From the NCBI GenBank assembly GCA_026415355.1, contig JAOAHF010000003.1, forward strand, positions 79,292 to 143,291: a DNA stretch of 64,000 nucleotides, in the 5' to 3' direction. The notes under the pieces are model-generated. The model was not told the DNA's origin and searched no databases. It saw only the letters and a list, made by a program, of their open reading frames with translations. A program made the translations under genes and the position numbers. Origin of the DNA: Brevinematales bacterium. GTDB lineage: Bacteria; Spirochaetota; Brevinematia; DTOW01. This document shows, one piece after another, positions 27,581 to 36,032 of this stretch; positions within the stretch are counted from its first letter, which is position 1; the number at the start of each line of letters is the position of its first letter.

Positions 27581-28336
27581 ATGAAAAATATATACTTTAT
27601 AGTGTTTGTGTTGGCAATATTGTCAGTTGGTGTAGCAGTAGCTCAGCAAGCTCAGACAAACCAACCGCAAAATACTCAAAATCAAGAAACATCTGAATAC
27701 TTAAAAGGCTTTAGGATACTTGGCGAACCTACAGAAGCAGAAATAAAAGACACCGCGAAACAGATGATACAACCCGTGTTAGTCGAAGATTTTGAAGTGC
27801 CTGGTGACTGGGAAGTCAAAATGTCAAGAGATTATGGAGTAGTATCATTCATGACAAGAGATGGATTTCCAAAAGCTCTTGCAGACATGAAAGATAAAAA
27901 CAGTAAGGTTTTAGGAGTAAAAGTTAACTTCTTCAAAAGAGGACCTGCTGAAATACTTGTAAAACCCGTAAGACAGATAAAAATTCCTGGAATAACCAAA
28001 AAAATAAAGTTATGGGTAGTAGGTAGAAATTACACTCACACATTAAAGATTGTAGTTAAAGACTATCTAGAAAGAGAAAAAGAAATAACCATAGGTAAAC
28101 TAAATTTCTCTGGATGGAAATTATTAGAAGTCAACATTCCCGATTTTATTGAGCAAGAAAACTATAAAGTTTCAGAAGAGAGGGGATTAGCTTTAACAGG
28201 TATAAAAATAGTATGTGACATGACAGATATAGTACCTGGAAGACCTTTCTATATCTACTTCGACTACCTGACCGCAGAAACAGACTTGTTTGTTGAGAAG
28301 TTCAGAGAAGTTGATGATATGGTTGACTTGTGGTAA
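27581..28336 (+). CDS. flaA: Flagellar filament outer layer (sheath) protein FlaA, copy 2
   Basis: A second, divergent FlaA (251 residues). The signal peptide ends near AVAQQAQT; a Q/N-rich linker follows. The C-terminal half shares the family pattern: ITKKIKLWVVGRNYTHTLKIVVKD, the FSGWKLLEVNIPDFI equivalent of 'GWKNf.v.IP', PFYIYFDYLTAETDLFVEKF. Conservation with copy 1 is modest (W-V-x-G-x-N-Y, GWK, YFDYL), so the pair is an old duplication, as in other spirochaetes with FlaA1 and FlaA2. RBS AGAGGGGTG precedes the ATG. It ends next to the convergent E1-like gene. Confidence 0.9.
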   Translation: MKNIYFIVFVLAILSVGVAVAQQAQTNQPQNTQNQETSEYLKGFRILGEPTEAEIKDTAKQMIQPVLVEDFEVPGDWEVKMSRDYGVVSFMTRDGFPKALADMKDKNSKVLGVKVNFFKRGPAEILVKPVRQIKIPGITKKIKLWVVGRNYTHTLKIVVKDYLEREKEITIGKLNFSGWKLLEVNIPDFIEQENYKVSEERGLALTGIKIVCDMTDIVPGRPFYIYFDYLTAETDLFVEKFREVDDMVDLW

Positions 28337-28338
28337 CT

Positions 28339-29145
28339 CTATATACTGCAAGAGTAAGTATAATCTACTGTATTTAAATCTTTGATTTTTTTATCATACC
28401 CACATAATGGGCATTTGGGATTTTTGTTGATAGAAAACTTGCTGAATTCTGCGAATAATGCATCGTAAACTAATAATTTACCAATAAGGGGCTCTCCTAT
28501 GCCAGTTATTAGCTTTATTGTCTCAGTTGCTTGGATGGTACCTATTACTCCTACTACGGATCCCAAAACTCCTACTTCTTTACAGCTAGGAGCAAATCCT
28601 GGCGGCGGAGCCTCCTCGTATATACATCTATAACAAGGATTTGAATCACCTGGAACAAAAGCAGTAACTTGTCCTTCAAACCTTAAAACTGCACCGTGAA
28701 CTAAAGGTTTTCCCAAAAGATAACAAGCATCGTTTATTAAAAATCTAGTCTGAAAATTATCACTTCCATCAACAACCATATCATAATCTTTTATTATATC
28801 CATAGCATTCGTTTTATCTATAAATGTTTTGTATAACACAACTTCTACATCAGGATTGAGTTTTTGAACTCTATCTTTTGCGGATTCTCCTTTATGCATT
28901 CCTAAGCGAGTAGAATCGTGCAAAATTTGTCTTTGAAGATTTGAAATATCAACAACATCATTCTCAACTATTCCCAATCTACCAACTCCAGCAGCAGAAA
29001 GATAATAAATTAGCGCAGATCCTAATCCACCTGCGCCTACAACCAAAACTTTCGAATTAAGTATCTTTTTCTGACCTTCAGCACCTATTTCATTCAATAT
29101 TATATGTCTTGCATACCTCATCACCTGCTCATCACTAAAATACAT
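28339..29145 (-). CDS. E1-like adenylyltransferase, MoeB/ThiF/HesA family
   Basis: Adenylates the C-terminal glycine of a ubiquitin-like sulfur carrier (MoaD or ThiS type). The 268-residue protein has RYARHIILNEIGAEGQ, the nucleotide-binding VLVVGAGGLGSAL near residue 35, DVVDISNLQRQILH with the conserved Arg and Gln, and VVDGSDNFQTRFLINDA. Zinc cysteines are seen in CYRCIYEEAPPPG and in CPLCGYD near the end. There is no rhodanese domain. MoeB versus ThiF cannot be decided; with thiL elsewhere in the window a thiamine role is possible, but no ThiS or MoaD lies nearby. It is convergent with flaA, leaving two bases between them. Confidence 0.9.
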   Translation of the reverse strand: MYFSDEQVMRYARHIILNEIGAEGQKKILNSKVLVVGAGGLGSALIYYLSAAGVGRLGIVENDVVDISNLQRQILHDSTRLGMHKGESAKDRVQKLNPDVEVVLYKTFIDKTNAMDIIKDYDMVVDGSDNFQTRFLINDACYLLGKPLVHGAVLRFEGQVTAFVPGDSNPCYRCIYEEAPPPGFAPSCKEVGVLGSVVGVIGTIQATETIKLITGIGEPLIGKLLVYDALFAEFSKFSINKNPKCPLCGYDKKIKDLNTVDYTYSCSI

Positions 29146-29360
29146 AACTTAACCCCCTAAATTACTCTATGAGTAATTAAGATAAAAAATACATACCTAA
29201 TAGTCAAATGTATTTGAAACGATACTTCCAAAATCTCTCTTAAATAAGATAAGAGCAAAGATGCTACAATCAATAAAACTCTACCAGTAATTTCCATTAC
29301 CTGGATTTTGTGTTAAAATACACAAATATTTTATACTTCTGAGAAGAGGATAAGAGTTCT

Positions 29361-31769
29361 ATGATAAGAAGAATTGTTAGGCTATTCTTACCTAACATAA
29401 CCCTAAAAAGCTTCATAAGATTTGCTATTTTGTCATTTGTGCTTTTTAGTATATTCTCTTCAGTTTTTTTCGCAATACTTATAGTATCATTATATGATCC
29501 CACCAATATTAAGAACTTAAAATATTTGGCTATACCAGAACCGATGAAAATTTACGATCAGAATGGGAAATTAGTATCAGAGCTTTTCGTCGAAAGAAGA
29601 ATACCAGTCTCATATAATCAAATTTCAAAAAATATTATAAACTCTTTTGTTGCAGTAGAAGATGAAGACTTTTTTTATCATAAAGGAATAAGTATTCAAA
29701 GAATAATAAAAGCCCTGATAAAGAATATTATGTCAGGTAGGATAAGAGAAGGAGCAAGTACTATAACACAGCAACTTGCAAAAAGAATCTATACATCAGG
29801 AGAAAGAAACATATTTAGAAAGATAATAGAAATGTGGTATGCACTCCAAATAGAAAAAGAATACTCAAAACAAGAAATAATGGAAATATACTTAAACCAG
29901 ATATACTTCGGATACGGAGCGTACGGGGTTGAAATGGCATCTAGAATCTACTTTGACAAAACTTCAAAAGAGTTGAATGTAGGAGAAGCAGCGTTATTAG
30001 CTGCAATTCCAAAAGGCCCACATATATATTCTCCATTCGTAAATATAGCAAATGCTCAAAAGAGACAGTACTTAGTCCTCAAAAGAATGGCTTCACTGGG
30101 ATTCATATCCGAAAATAGCGTAGATAAAATTTATACAGAATTTTGGAGTAATTATCTACCAAAGGTAGAAAAACTAAAATCAAGAGTAGCAGATAACAGA
30201 CAAATTGCACCATTTTTTACAGAATATGTTAGACAGGTAGTAGCAGGAATGTTTGGAGATGAAGCAGTATACAAATCCGGTTATAGAGTCTACACAACCT
30301 TAGATATAGATAAACAAGTAATAGCAGAAAAGTATGTACTAAAATACAGAGAAATAGCTCAAAAAACGTATGAAGAGATAACTTCACAAGCAATAAAAGC
30401 AAACCAAGGATTTGTCGATCTGTTGTGGAGCATTTCAGAAATTATACCTATACTCAAAGTAAAGACATCAAGTAGATTAATAGAAACAAAGAAAAACCTA
30501 AAGGATCTCTATTATCTCACAGTCTTGGTATCAGAAGCAATAGGAGCAGAGAAAATAAGAGCAAACTCTTACGAGTTATTCCTTGGTATCTCAGAAACAA
30601 AGGTAAAAGAAAATAGAATAGAATGTGCTCTTGTAAGTATAAACTCCAAAAATGGATATGTTGAAGCAATGGTCGGTGGTAGTGAATTCTCACCACTTAA
30701 TAGATTCAACAGAGCAATACAAGCTAAAAGACAATTAGGATCAACTTTTAAACCATTTCTATATGCCTCAGGAATAGATGCAAGGCTAATAACTTCCGCA
30801 ACAACCTTCGTTGATGAACCTATAGAATATAGATTTGCGGGTAGAGTTTGGTCTCCAAAAAATTACGAAGGTAATTATATGGGACAAGTCACACTCAGAG
30901 ATGCATTGAGACTATCTCTTAATATAGTCAGTGTAAAAGTTCTAGACAAAATAGGACTTGGAATACTAAGAAATTATACAAAAAAATTTTTTAATCTATC
31001 AGATGAAGAAACAACAAAATTCGTTAGTAGTATGGCTTCAGCGTTAGGTATAATTGAAGTATCACCACTTGATTTAGCAGTTGCTACTACAGTGTTTCCT
31101 AGAGGTGGAACAAGAGTTGAACCTGTAATGATACTACGAATAGAAGATAAATACGGCAGAATAATAAAGGATATGTCAAAAGATACTAAGGTTAACAATA
31201 TACAAGTTATATCTCCTCAAACAGCTTTCATCGTAACCTCTATGATGAGAGATGCAGTTAATAAGGGTACAGGTGCTTCAATAAGAAGTGTGGGATTCTA
31301 TGGGGATGTTGCTGGGAAGACAGGTACTACTTCTTACTGGAGAGATGCTTGGTTTGTCGGATTTACAGGAGATGGACTTGTAACCTCAATATGGTATGGA
31401 TTCGATAAATCTACAATTTCTATGGGAAGAGGAATGGTTGGAGGAAGACTAGCAGCTCCCGCTTTTGGAGAATACATGAGAGATGTTTATAAAAACAAGT
31501 ACCTACCAAACATAGACATACCCTATACATCAGGCATAGTGTCAATTGAAATATGTGAAGATTCTGGAAAACTACCGACTCCTCTATGCCAGAAAACCAG
31601 ATACGAATATTTTATTACAGGAACAGAACCAACTGAAAAATGCGATATACACACCAAAGAATATTCTAAGCACAAAGACGAAATATTCGAATTTACTAAA
31701 ACCAAAGAAGAAAAGGATACATTCAAAAATGATTTCGAAGAATTCAACGATGATTACTTAAAGTTTTAG
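29361..31769 (+). CDS. Class A penicillin-binding protein (transglycosylase/transpeptidase)
   Basis: Bifunctional peptidoglycan polymerase of the PBP1a type, 802 residues. One membrane helix lies at about 15-50. The GT51 glycosyltransferase domain has VAVEDEDFFYHKGIS with the catalytic Glu, REGASTITQQLAKR, RKIIEMWYALQIEKEYSKQEIMEIYLNQIYFG in pieces, and GAYGVEMASRIYF. The transpeptidase domain has the nucleophile motif GSTFKPF (SxxK) near residue 465, LSLNIVS (SxN) and AGKTGTT (KTG) near 650. The tail after 760 is charged. Its stop overlaps the convergent argF stop by four bases. Which PBP1 paralogue this is cannot be told. Confidence 0.95.
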   Translation: MIRRIVRLFLPNITLKSFIRFAILSFVLFSIFSSVFFAILIVSLYDPTNIKNLKYLAIPEPMKIYDQNGKLVSELFVERRIPVSYNQISKNIINSFVAVEDEDFFYHKGISIQRIIKALIKNIMSGRIREGASTITQQLAKRIYTSGERNIFRKIIEMWYALQIEKEYSKQEIMEIYLNQIYFGYGAYGVEMASRIYFDKTSKELNVGEAALLAAIPKGPHIYSPFVNIANAQKRQYLVLKRMASLGFISENSVDKIYTEFWSNYLPKVEKLKSRVADNRQIAPFFTEYVRQVVAGMFGDEAVYKSGYRVYTTLDIDKQVIAEKYVLKYREIAQKTYEEITSQAIKANQGFVDLLWSISEIIPILKVKTSSRLIETKKNLKDLYYLTVLVSEAIGAEKIRANSYELFLGISETKVKENRIECALVSINSKNGYVEAMVGGSEFSPLNRFNRAIQAKRQLGSTFKPFLYASGIDARLITSATTFVDEPIEYRFAGRVWSPKNYEGNYMGQVTLRDALRLSLNIVSVKVLDKIGLGILRNYTKKFFNLSDEETTKFVSSMASALGIIEVSPLDLAVATTVFPRGGTRVEPVMILRIEDKYGRIIKDMSKDTKVNNIQVISPQTAFIVTSMMRDAVNKGTGASIRSVGFYGDVAGKTGTTSYWRDAWFVGFTGDGLVTSIWYGFDKSTISMGRGMVGGRLAAPAFGEYMRDVYKNKYLPNIDIPYTSGIVSIEICEDSGKLPTPLCQKTRYEYFITGTEPTEKCDIHTKEYSKHKDEIFEFTKTKEEKDTFKNDFEEFNDDYLKF

Positions 31770-32680
31770 AACTTTTCGTAAAGCATAACAAGAAGGGCTT
31801 TCTGAGTATGAAGTCTATTCTCTGCTTGATCAAAAACAACTGAGTATGACGAATCAATAACTTCATCAGTAACCTCTTTACCCCTTTTAGCAGGAAGGCA
31901 ATGCATAAATATTGCATTTTTACCTGTTAAAGACATAATTTCACTATTAACTTGGTAAGGTAACATTACTCTCTCTCTACTCTCCTTTTCATTTTCAAAT
32001 CCCATACTAACCCACACATCAGTATAGACGACATCCGCATTCAAAACCGCTTTTTTTGGATCTAGCTCAAAGTAAAATTTAGTCTTACTACCAGAATACT
32101 TATATACATCCTCTTGTATTTTGCTATCGAAAAACTCAGCAGGACCTGAAAAAACCAATTCTCTTGTTCCCAATTTTGACAAGGTAATAAACAATGATCT
32201 TGCTACATTGTTAAAATCACCTAAATAGACAACTTTCAAATCAAAACTTCTAAACCGTTCATAAATAGTAAAAGTATCAGCTAGTGCCTGACAAGGATGT
32301 TCGTAGTTTGTTAAAGCGTTTATCACAGGATAATCAAAATATTTTGCTAGCATCTCAACTTTTGATTGTTCATAAGTTCTTATCACTATTCCATGTGAAT
32401 ATCTAGATAATGTTCTTGCAGTATCTTCTATGGTTTCACCTCTTCCAAGTTGTAATTCCGAAGAATTTATAGTAAGCGGTATACCTCCTAACTCAGATAT
32501 ACCAACAAAAAATGAAATTTTTGTCCTTGTTGAAGGTTTATCAAATATCATTAAAATATTTTTTCCTTTTAGATAATTTCTATAAAGGTATCTGTTTTTT
32601 TTTAACTTAGTTGATAGAGCAAAGAGATTTAGGATTTCATCTCTTTCTATGTCCTTTGAAGATAAGAGATCTTTGTTCAT
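31766..32680 (-). CDS. argF: Ornithine carbamoyltransferase
   Basis: Transfers carbamoyl from carbamoyl phosphate to ornithine, giving citrulline in arginine synthesis. 304 residues. Carbamoyl-phosphate loop FDKPSTRTKISF (usually STRTR; K is an accepted variant), LGRGETIEDTARTLSRYSHG, ALTNYEHPCQALADTFT with HPCQ, YTDVWVSMGFE and the ornithine-binding HCLPAKRGKEVTDEV, ending in AENRLHTQKALL. This order (HPCQ plus HCLPA) separates it from aspartate carbamoyltransferase. Alone here; other arginine genes are elsewhere. A tRNA-Asp lies 40 bases upstream on the same strand. Confidence 0.95.
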   Translation of the reverse strand: MNKDLLSSKDIERDEILNLFALSTKLKKNRYLYRNYLKGKNILMIFDKPSTRTKISFFVGISELGGIPLTINSSELQLGRGETIEDTARTLSRYSHGIVIRTYEQSKVEMLAKYFDYPVINALTNYEHPCQALADTFTIYERFRSFDLKVVYLGDFNNVARSLFITLSKLGTRELVFSGPAEFFDSKIQEDVYKYSGSKTKFYFELDPKKAVLNADVVYTDVWVSMGFENEKESRERVMLPYQVNSEIMSLTGKNAIFMHCLPAKRGKEVTDEVIDSSYSVVFDQAENRLHTQKALLVMLYEKF

Positions 32681-32716
32681 AAGGTAAATTTTCGGAAGAT
32701 GAAAAAATAAAAAAAG

Positions 32717-32791
32717 CGGGGTTGACGGGACTTGAACCCGCGACCTCCGGTGTGACAGACCGGCGCTCTGACCAGGCTGAGCTACAACCCC
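32717..32791 (-). tRNA. tRNA-Asp (anticodon GTC)
   Basis: Read on the minus strand, the acceptor stem is GGGGTTG with CAACCCC, with discriminator G. The D arm is GCTCAGCCTGGTCAGAGC, the anticodon stem CCGGT/ACCGG with loop CTGTCAC (anticodon GTC), and the T arm GCGGG-TTCAAGT-CCCGT. It is 75 bases and CCA is not encoded. AT-rich sequence upstream contains several TATAAT-like hexamers, but no clear -35 element at proper spacing. Confidence 0.95.
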
Positions 32792-32998
32792 AAACCATTA
32801 GGTATAATTATATTTTGTATAATACAGTTATATTATTTCAAATAAATTTCAATTTAACACAATAAAACCCAAAAATTTCAGAGTATTAGTATTCTGATAA
32901 TTGTGGGAAATTTAAAAATTTTCTCATTAAAACTAATCAAATTTTTGTAAACGTTTAAAATAGAAAAAAAGTATCGCCATCATAGAAAATCAGAATAT

Positions 32999-34168
32999 AT
33001 GAGCAAAGCAAAAGTATTCTTTTCTGCTGGCGAGATATCTGGCGATATAAGTGCTAGTGAAATAATAGAAAAGTTAACAAAGATGGACATTGAGTGTATA
33101 GGAGTAGGTGGTAAAAGAATGGAACAGTCAGGAATGGTAAATATAACCAAAACCGATGAAAGCTTGAAAAGTTCCGTTGGCATTACAGAATCTCTTAGAT
33201 ATATATTGCCTAAACTAAGTTTACTTGTAAAAATCAAACGTTTCCTAAAAAACAATAAACCAGATTTGGTTATTCTCGTCGATAACCAGGGATTTAACAT
33301 ACCTTTAGCGAAAGTTTGTAAAAAACTAGGCATTGATGTTTTTTATTACTTCCCTCCTATGGTCTCAGTATGGGATGAGAATGTAAAGTATAAAATTGCT
33401 AAATATTGTGACAAGATAATTTGTACTTACAAGAAAGACTTTGAAATATACAAACAAGTTTCTAATAACGTATTTTACGTTGGTTCTCCTTTAGTTGATA
33501 GAATATCAAAAAATTACTCATCAAAGGAAAAGTACTTGAGATTTTTCAAAAATAATACTAAAAAAGTACTACTACTTTTCGGAAGTAGACATCAAGAAAT
33601 AAATACACTAACAGAACCTATACTTGAGGCTGTTAAACTGGTAACATCGGGAAAAACTAACATTAATCCTTCAGAAATTGAATTCTATACGGTTCTATCG
33701 CATCCGAGTTTTGCTAGTAAAGTTAGCAAAACCATCGCAAAACTGGATTTAGTTGACAATATCAAAATATTTGAAAACATAAGAGATTATGCACTATACG
33801 ACATATCCGATCTGGCAATAGCATCCTCCGGCACTACTACTCTAGAATTAGCAATACTAGGGAAACCTACTATCGTAGTATATAAGGTTTCAAAAATAAC
33901 ATTTGAAGTAGCCAAAAGACTTGTAAAAGTCAGATTTGTATCTTTACCTAACATAATACTCAGTGACCAAGTTTATCCAGAGTTACTACAAAGTGATGTC
34001 AACCCTATAACTATATCTAAAAAGATAGAAGAGCTTCTAACTAATAACACTCTAAGAAAGGAAATTATAAATAAATTAAACTTAATAAAAAACGAAGTTG
34101 AAGGAGGGGCTATTGACAAAGTTATAGATATCATATTAGCACACCTAGCCCCTTTAATTAAGGTTTAG
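32999..34168 (+). CDS. lpxB: Lipid-A-disaccharide synthase
   Basis: Glycosyltransferase (GT19) that condenses UDP-2,3-diacylglucosamine with lipid X in lipid A synthesis at the inner membrane. The 389-residue protein starts with FFSAGEISGDISASEII (GExSGD motif) and has IGVGGKRM, LVILVDNQGFNIPLAK (usual VDxPdFN), and YYFPPMVSVWDE (usual YYxsPsvWAW). LLLFGSRHQEINTL and the sugar-nucleotide site IASSGTTTLELAILGKPTIVVYK follow. The motif order is that of LpxB, although DNQGFN and SVWDE deviate from the consensus. It indicates an LPS-containing outer membrane. No neighbouring lpx genes. Confidence 0.9.
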   Translation: MSKAKVFFSAGEISGDISASEIIEKLTKMDIECIGVGGKRMEQSGMVNITKTDESLKSSVGITESLRYILPKLSLLVKIKRFLKNNKPDLVILVDNQGFNIPLAKVCKKLGIDVFYYFPPMVSVWDENVKYKIAKYCDKIICTYKKDFEIYKQVSNNVFYVGSPLVDRISKNYSSKEKYLRFFKNNTKKVLLLFGSRHQEINTLTEPILEAVKLVTSGKTNINPSEIEFYTVLSHPSFASKVSKTIAKLDLVDNIKIFENIRDYALYDISDLAIASSGTTTLELAILGKPTIVVYKVSKITFEVAKRLVKVRFVSLPNIILSDQVYPELLQSDVNPITISKKIEELLTNNTLRKEIINKLNLIKNEVEGGAIDKVIDIILAHLAPLIKV

Positions 34169-34198
34169 CCTTTGTTTTTTAAAGAACTTGCTACTCAG

Positions 34199-34621
34199 TC
34201 ATATCTTGTTGGAATATGCTGTTTCTGATGATACTGGTTTAAACAGCAATTTACCATCCTTGGTATCAATAAGGCCTCTTCTCATCTCCATAACTGTAAA
34301 GTATTTTGACTTAAGAACATCCTTAAGGTAGTTAAAACCTATCCAAGGATCAACATCGTCTCCACAAGTAAAAAGATCGACAGCCGCAAATTTGTGTTCA
34401 GGCCAGGTGTGAATAGCGAGATGCGATTCTGCTATTACTACAACTCCACTTACACCGTGTGGACTGAAGTGATGGAAAGTATCGTTAATAATCGTTGCTC
34501 CAGATAGTTCTGCCGCTCTAACCATGGCATTTCTTATTTCTTCAACACTGTCAAGAACATCAACATCGCAATCGTAATACTCAACCAGCAAATGCCTACC
34601 AAGAGAATTTACTTTTTCCAT
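34199..34621 (-). CDS. speD: S-adenosylmethionine decarboxylase proenzyme
   Basis: Makes the aminopropyl donor for spermidine synthesis; a pyruvoyl enzyme processed from a proenzyme. The 140-residue protein belongs to the short (SpeH-like) class: [14 protein letters not shown] at the start, [28 protein letters not shown] in parts, where cleavage occurs between E and S of AESH so that the serine becomes the pyruvoyl group, then [15 protein letters not shown] with the conserved cysteine. GGAGGTGA lies nine bases before the ATG. An inverted repeat overlaps that site (listed separately). Polyamines are abundant in thermophiles. Confidence 0.95.
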   Translation of the reverse strand: MEKVNSLGRHLLVEYYDCDVDVLDSVEEIRNAMVRAAELSGATIINDTFHHFSPHGVSGVVVIAESHLAIHTWPEHKFAAVDLFTCGDDVDPWIGFNYLKDVLKSKYFTVMEMRRGLIDTKDGKLLFKPVSSETAYSNKI

Positions 34622-34636
34622 CTCTTCTTCTCACCT

Positions 34637-34653
34637 CCTATAAAAATTATAGG
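34637..34653 (-). promoter_or_regulatory. Small hairpin overlapping the speD ribosome binding site
   Basis: CCTATAA and TTATAGG form a 7-bp stem with a three-base loop; on the speD strand the 3' arm runs straight into AGG of the Shine-Dalgarno GGAGGTGA. It could mask the site or serve as the end of the leader. The stem is AT-rich and weak. Confidence 0.3.
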
Positions 34654-34714
34654 AAGAATTTTAATAAAATTCTTTTCTACTATCAAATTTTTTGAAAACT
34701 CTATTCTCGTCCCG

Positions 34715-35380
34715 TTAATACACAACACTCCTTGTAATTGAATAAACAATGATGTTTATACCCATCCTAATAGCACTCTCTATAACCTCTGGAGGATTAT
34801 TATGGACCTCTGGTTTATCCCAACCATCTCCTATATCAGTATTATAGGCATAGAAAAGTCTCAATTCACCATTTATGAATATACCCCAACCTTCAGGAGA
34901 TCCTCCATCATGTTCATGAATTTTTGGAAGTCCATTAGAAAACTTGTAGAAACCCCTATATATAGGATGATCATAAGGCACTAACTGAAGTTCATTTTCA
35001 GGAAAAACTCTCTTTATCTCCTTTCGAAAGCTTTCATCCATCCCATAATCATCATTTACAAACACAAAACCATTGTTCAAGAGTATATATTCCCTTAAAT
35101 TCTTAATCTCTCTGTCACTGAAATATATAGGAGTATGACCACTAATATACAAAAAGTCATACTCAAATATTTCCCTAGAAGATAAATCAACAATTCCTGG
35201 ATCCAATCTAATTTTCATAGTAGTACGTTTTGAGACCTCACTTAATAAGTTTTTAACTCCTTCTATATTATTATACCAATCTCCACCTCTGTACTTAACT
35301 ATACCTAACTTGAATTCATAAGGAAAAGAATTAAACAAAATAATTAAGACAAATACAGCTATTAGCAAAACCTTTCTCAT
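34715..35380 (-). CDS. DUF4159-family secreted protein
   Basis: With the ATG at 35380 the product has a signal peptide MRKVLLIAVFVLIILFNSF and about 200 mature residues. An upstream TTG would add 12 residues before the signal. The mature part fits the DUF4159 pattern (class I glutamine-amidotransferase-like fold): LGIVKYRGGDWYN, EYDFLYISGHTPIYFSD, LREYILLNNGFVFVNDDYGMD, FPENELQLVPYDHPIYRGF, HEHDGGSPEGWGIF and TDIGDGWDKPEVHNNPP. These conserved blocks are typical of predicted periplasmic proteins of unknown function, often found near MoxR/vWA genes; none is nearby here. Confidence 0.75.
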   Translation of the reverse strand: MRKVLLIAVFVLIILFNSFPYEFKLGIVKYRGGDWYNNIEGVKNLLSEVSKRTTMKIRLDPGIVDLSSREIFEYDFLYISGHTPIYFSDREIKNLREYILLNNGFVFVNDDYGMDESFRKEIKRVFPENELQLVPYDHPIYRGFYKFSNGLPKIHEHDGGSPEGWGIFINGELRLFYAYNTDIGDGWDKPEVHNNPPEVIESAIRMGINIIVYSITRSVVY

Positions 35381-35522
35381 CGAACTATGATGAAATAAGT
35401 TAAAAATATTTTTCAAACTAGCCCACTTTTAACAAAACTAAGATATGAAATTCTTAAAATCAAATATTTAAACTTCATTAAAACGATCAATAAAAATACA
35501 TTATTCATCCGGAGGTGTTATC

Positions 35523-35942
35523 ATGAAGATATTGTTTGAGGAAATTTCAATAAACACAAAAGGTAGAGGTGACATAGTAGACTTAACCACAATTGTTGAA
35601 AGTTTTGTCAAGAGAAATAATATAAAAAGCGGTATTGTCAACATATTCTCACCCGGATCGACGGTTGGAATAACTACTATGGAATATGAACCTGGGCTAA
35701 AAAAGGACTTAAATATTCTGTTTGACAAGGTAGCTCCTAGAGAAACGTATTACTACCATAACGAAACTTGGGGAGACGACAACGGTAGCTCACACATACT
35801 AAGTAGTATTTTCAAACCATTCTATGTATTTCCAATAGTCAACGGAAATCTCCTTAGAGGTACTTGGCAACAAGTTGTACTAATTGAGTTTGACATAAGG
35901 GCCAGAAGCAGAAAAGTGATAATTCAATTAATAGGAGAATAA
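35523..35942 (+). CDS. YjbQ/UPF0047 family protein
   Basis: A 139-residue member of the UPF0047 (YjbQ) family, reported to have weak thiamine-phosphate synthase activity in some species. Hallmarks: DIVDLTTIVESFV, SGIVNIFSPGSTVGITTMEYEPG with 'T.giti.E.epg' near residues 45-60, and the metal-binding histidine region YYYHNETWGDDNGSSHILSSIF. GTWQQVVLIEFDIRARSRKVIIQL follows in pieces. CCGGAGGTG precedes the ATG at the right distance. Monocistronic. A true physiological role is unknown. Confidence 0.9.
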   Translation: MKILFEEISINTKGRGDIVDLTTIVESFVKRNNIKSGIVNIFSPGSTVGITTMEYEPGLKKDLNILFDKVAPRETYYYHNETWGDDNGSSHILSSIFKPFYVFPIVNGNLLRGTWQQVVLIEFDIRARSRKVIIQLIGE

Positions 35943-36032
35943 TCTATTACTTAAGTTATTGAAAAAACATAAACAATTCTCTAAATTGAATCTAATAAAA
36001 TTAGAAAGCTCGCCATAATAAAGATTAAATCT

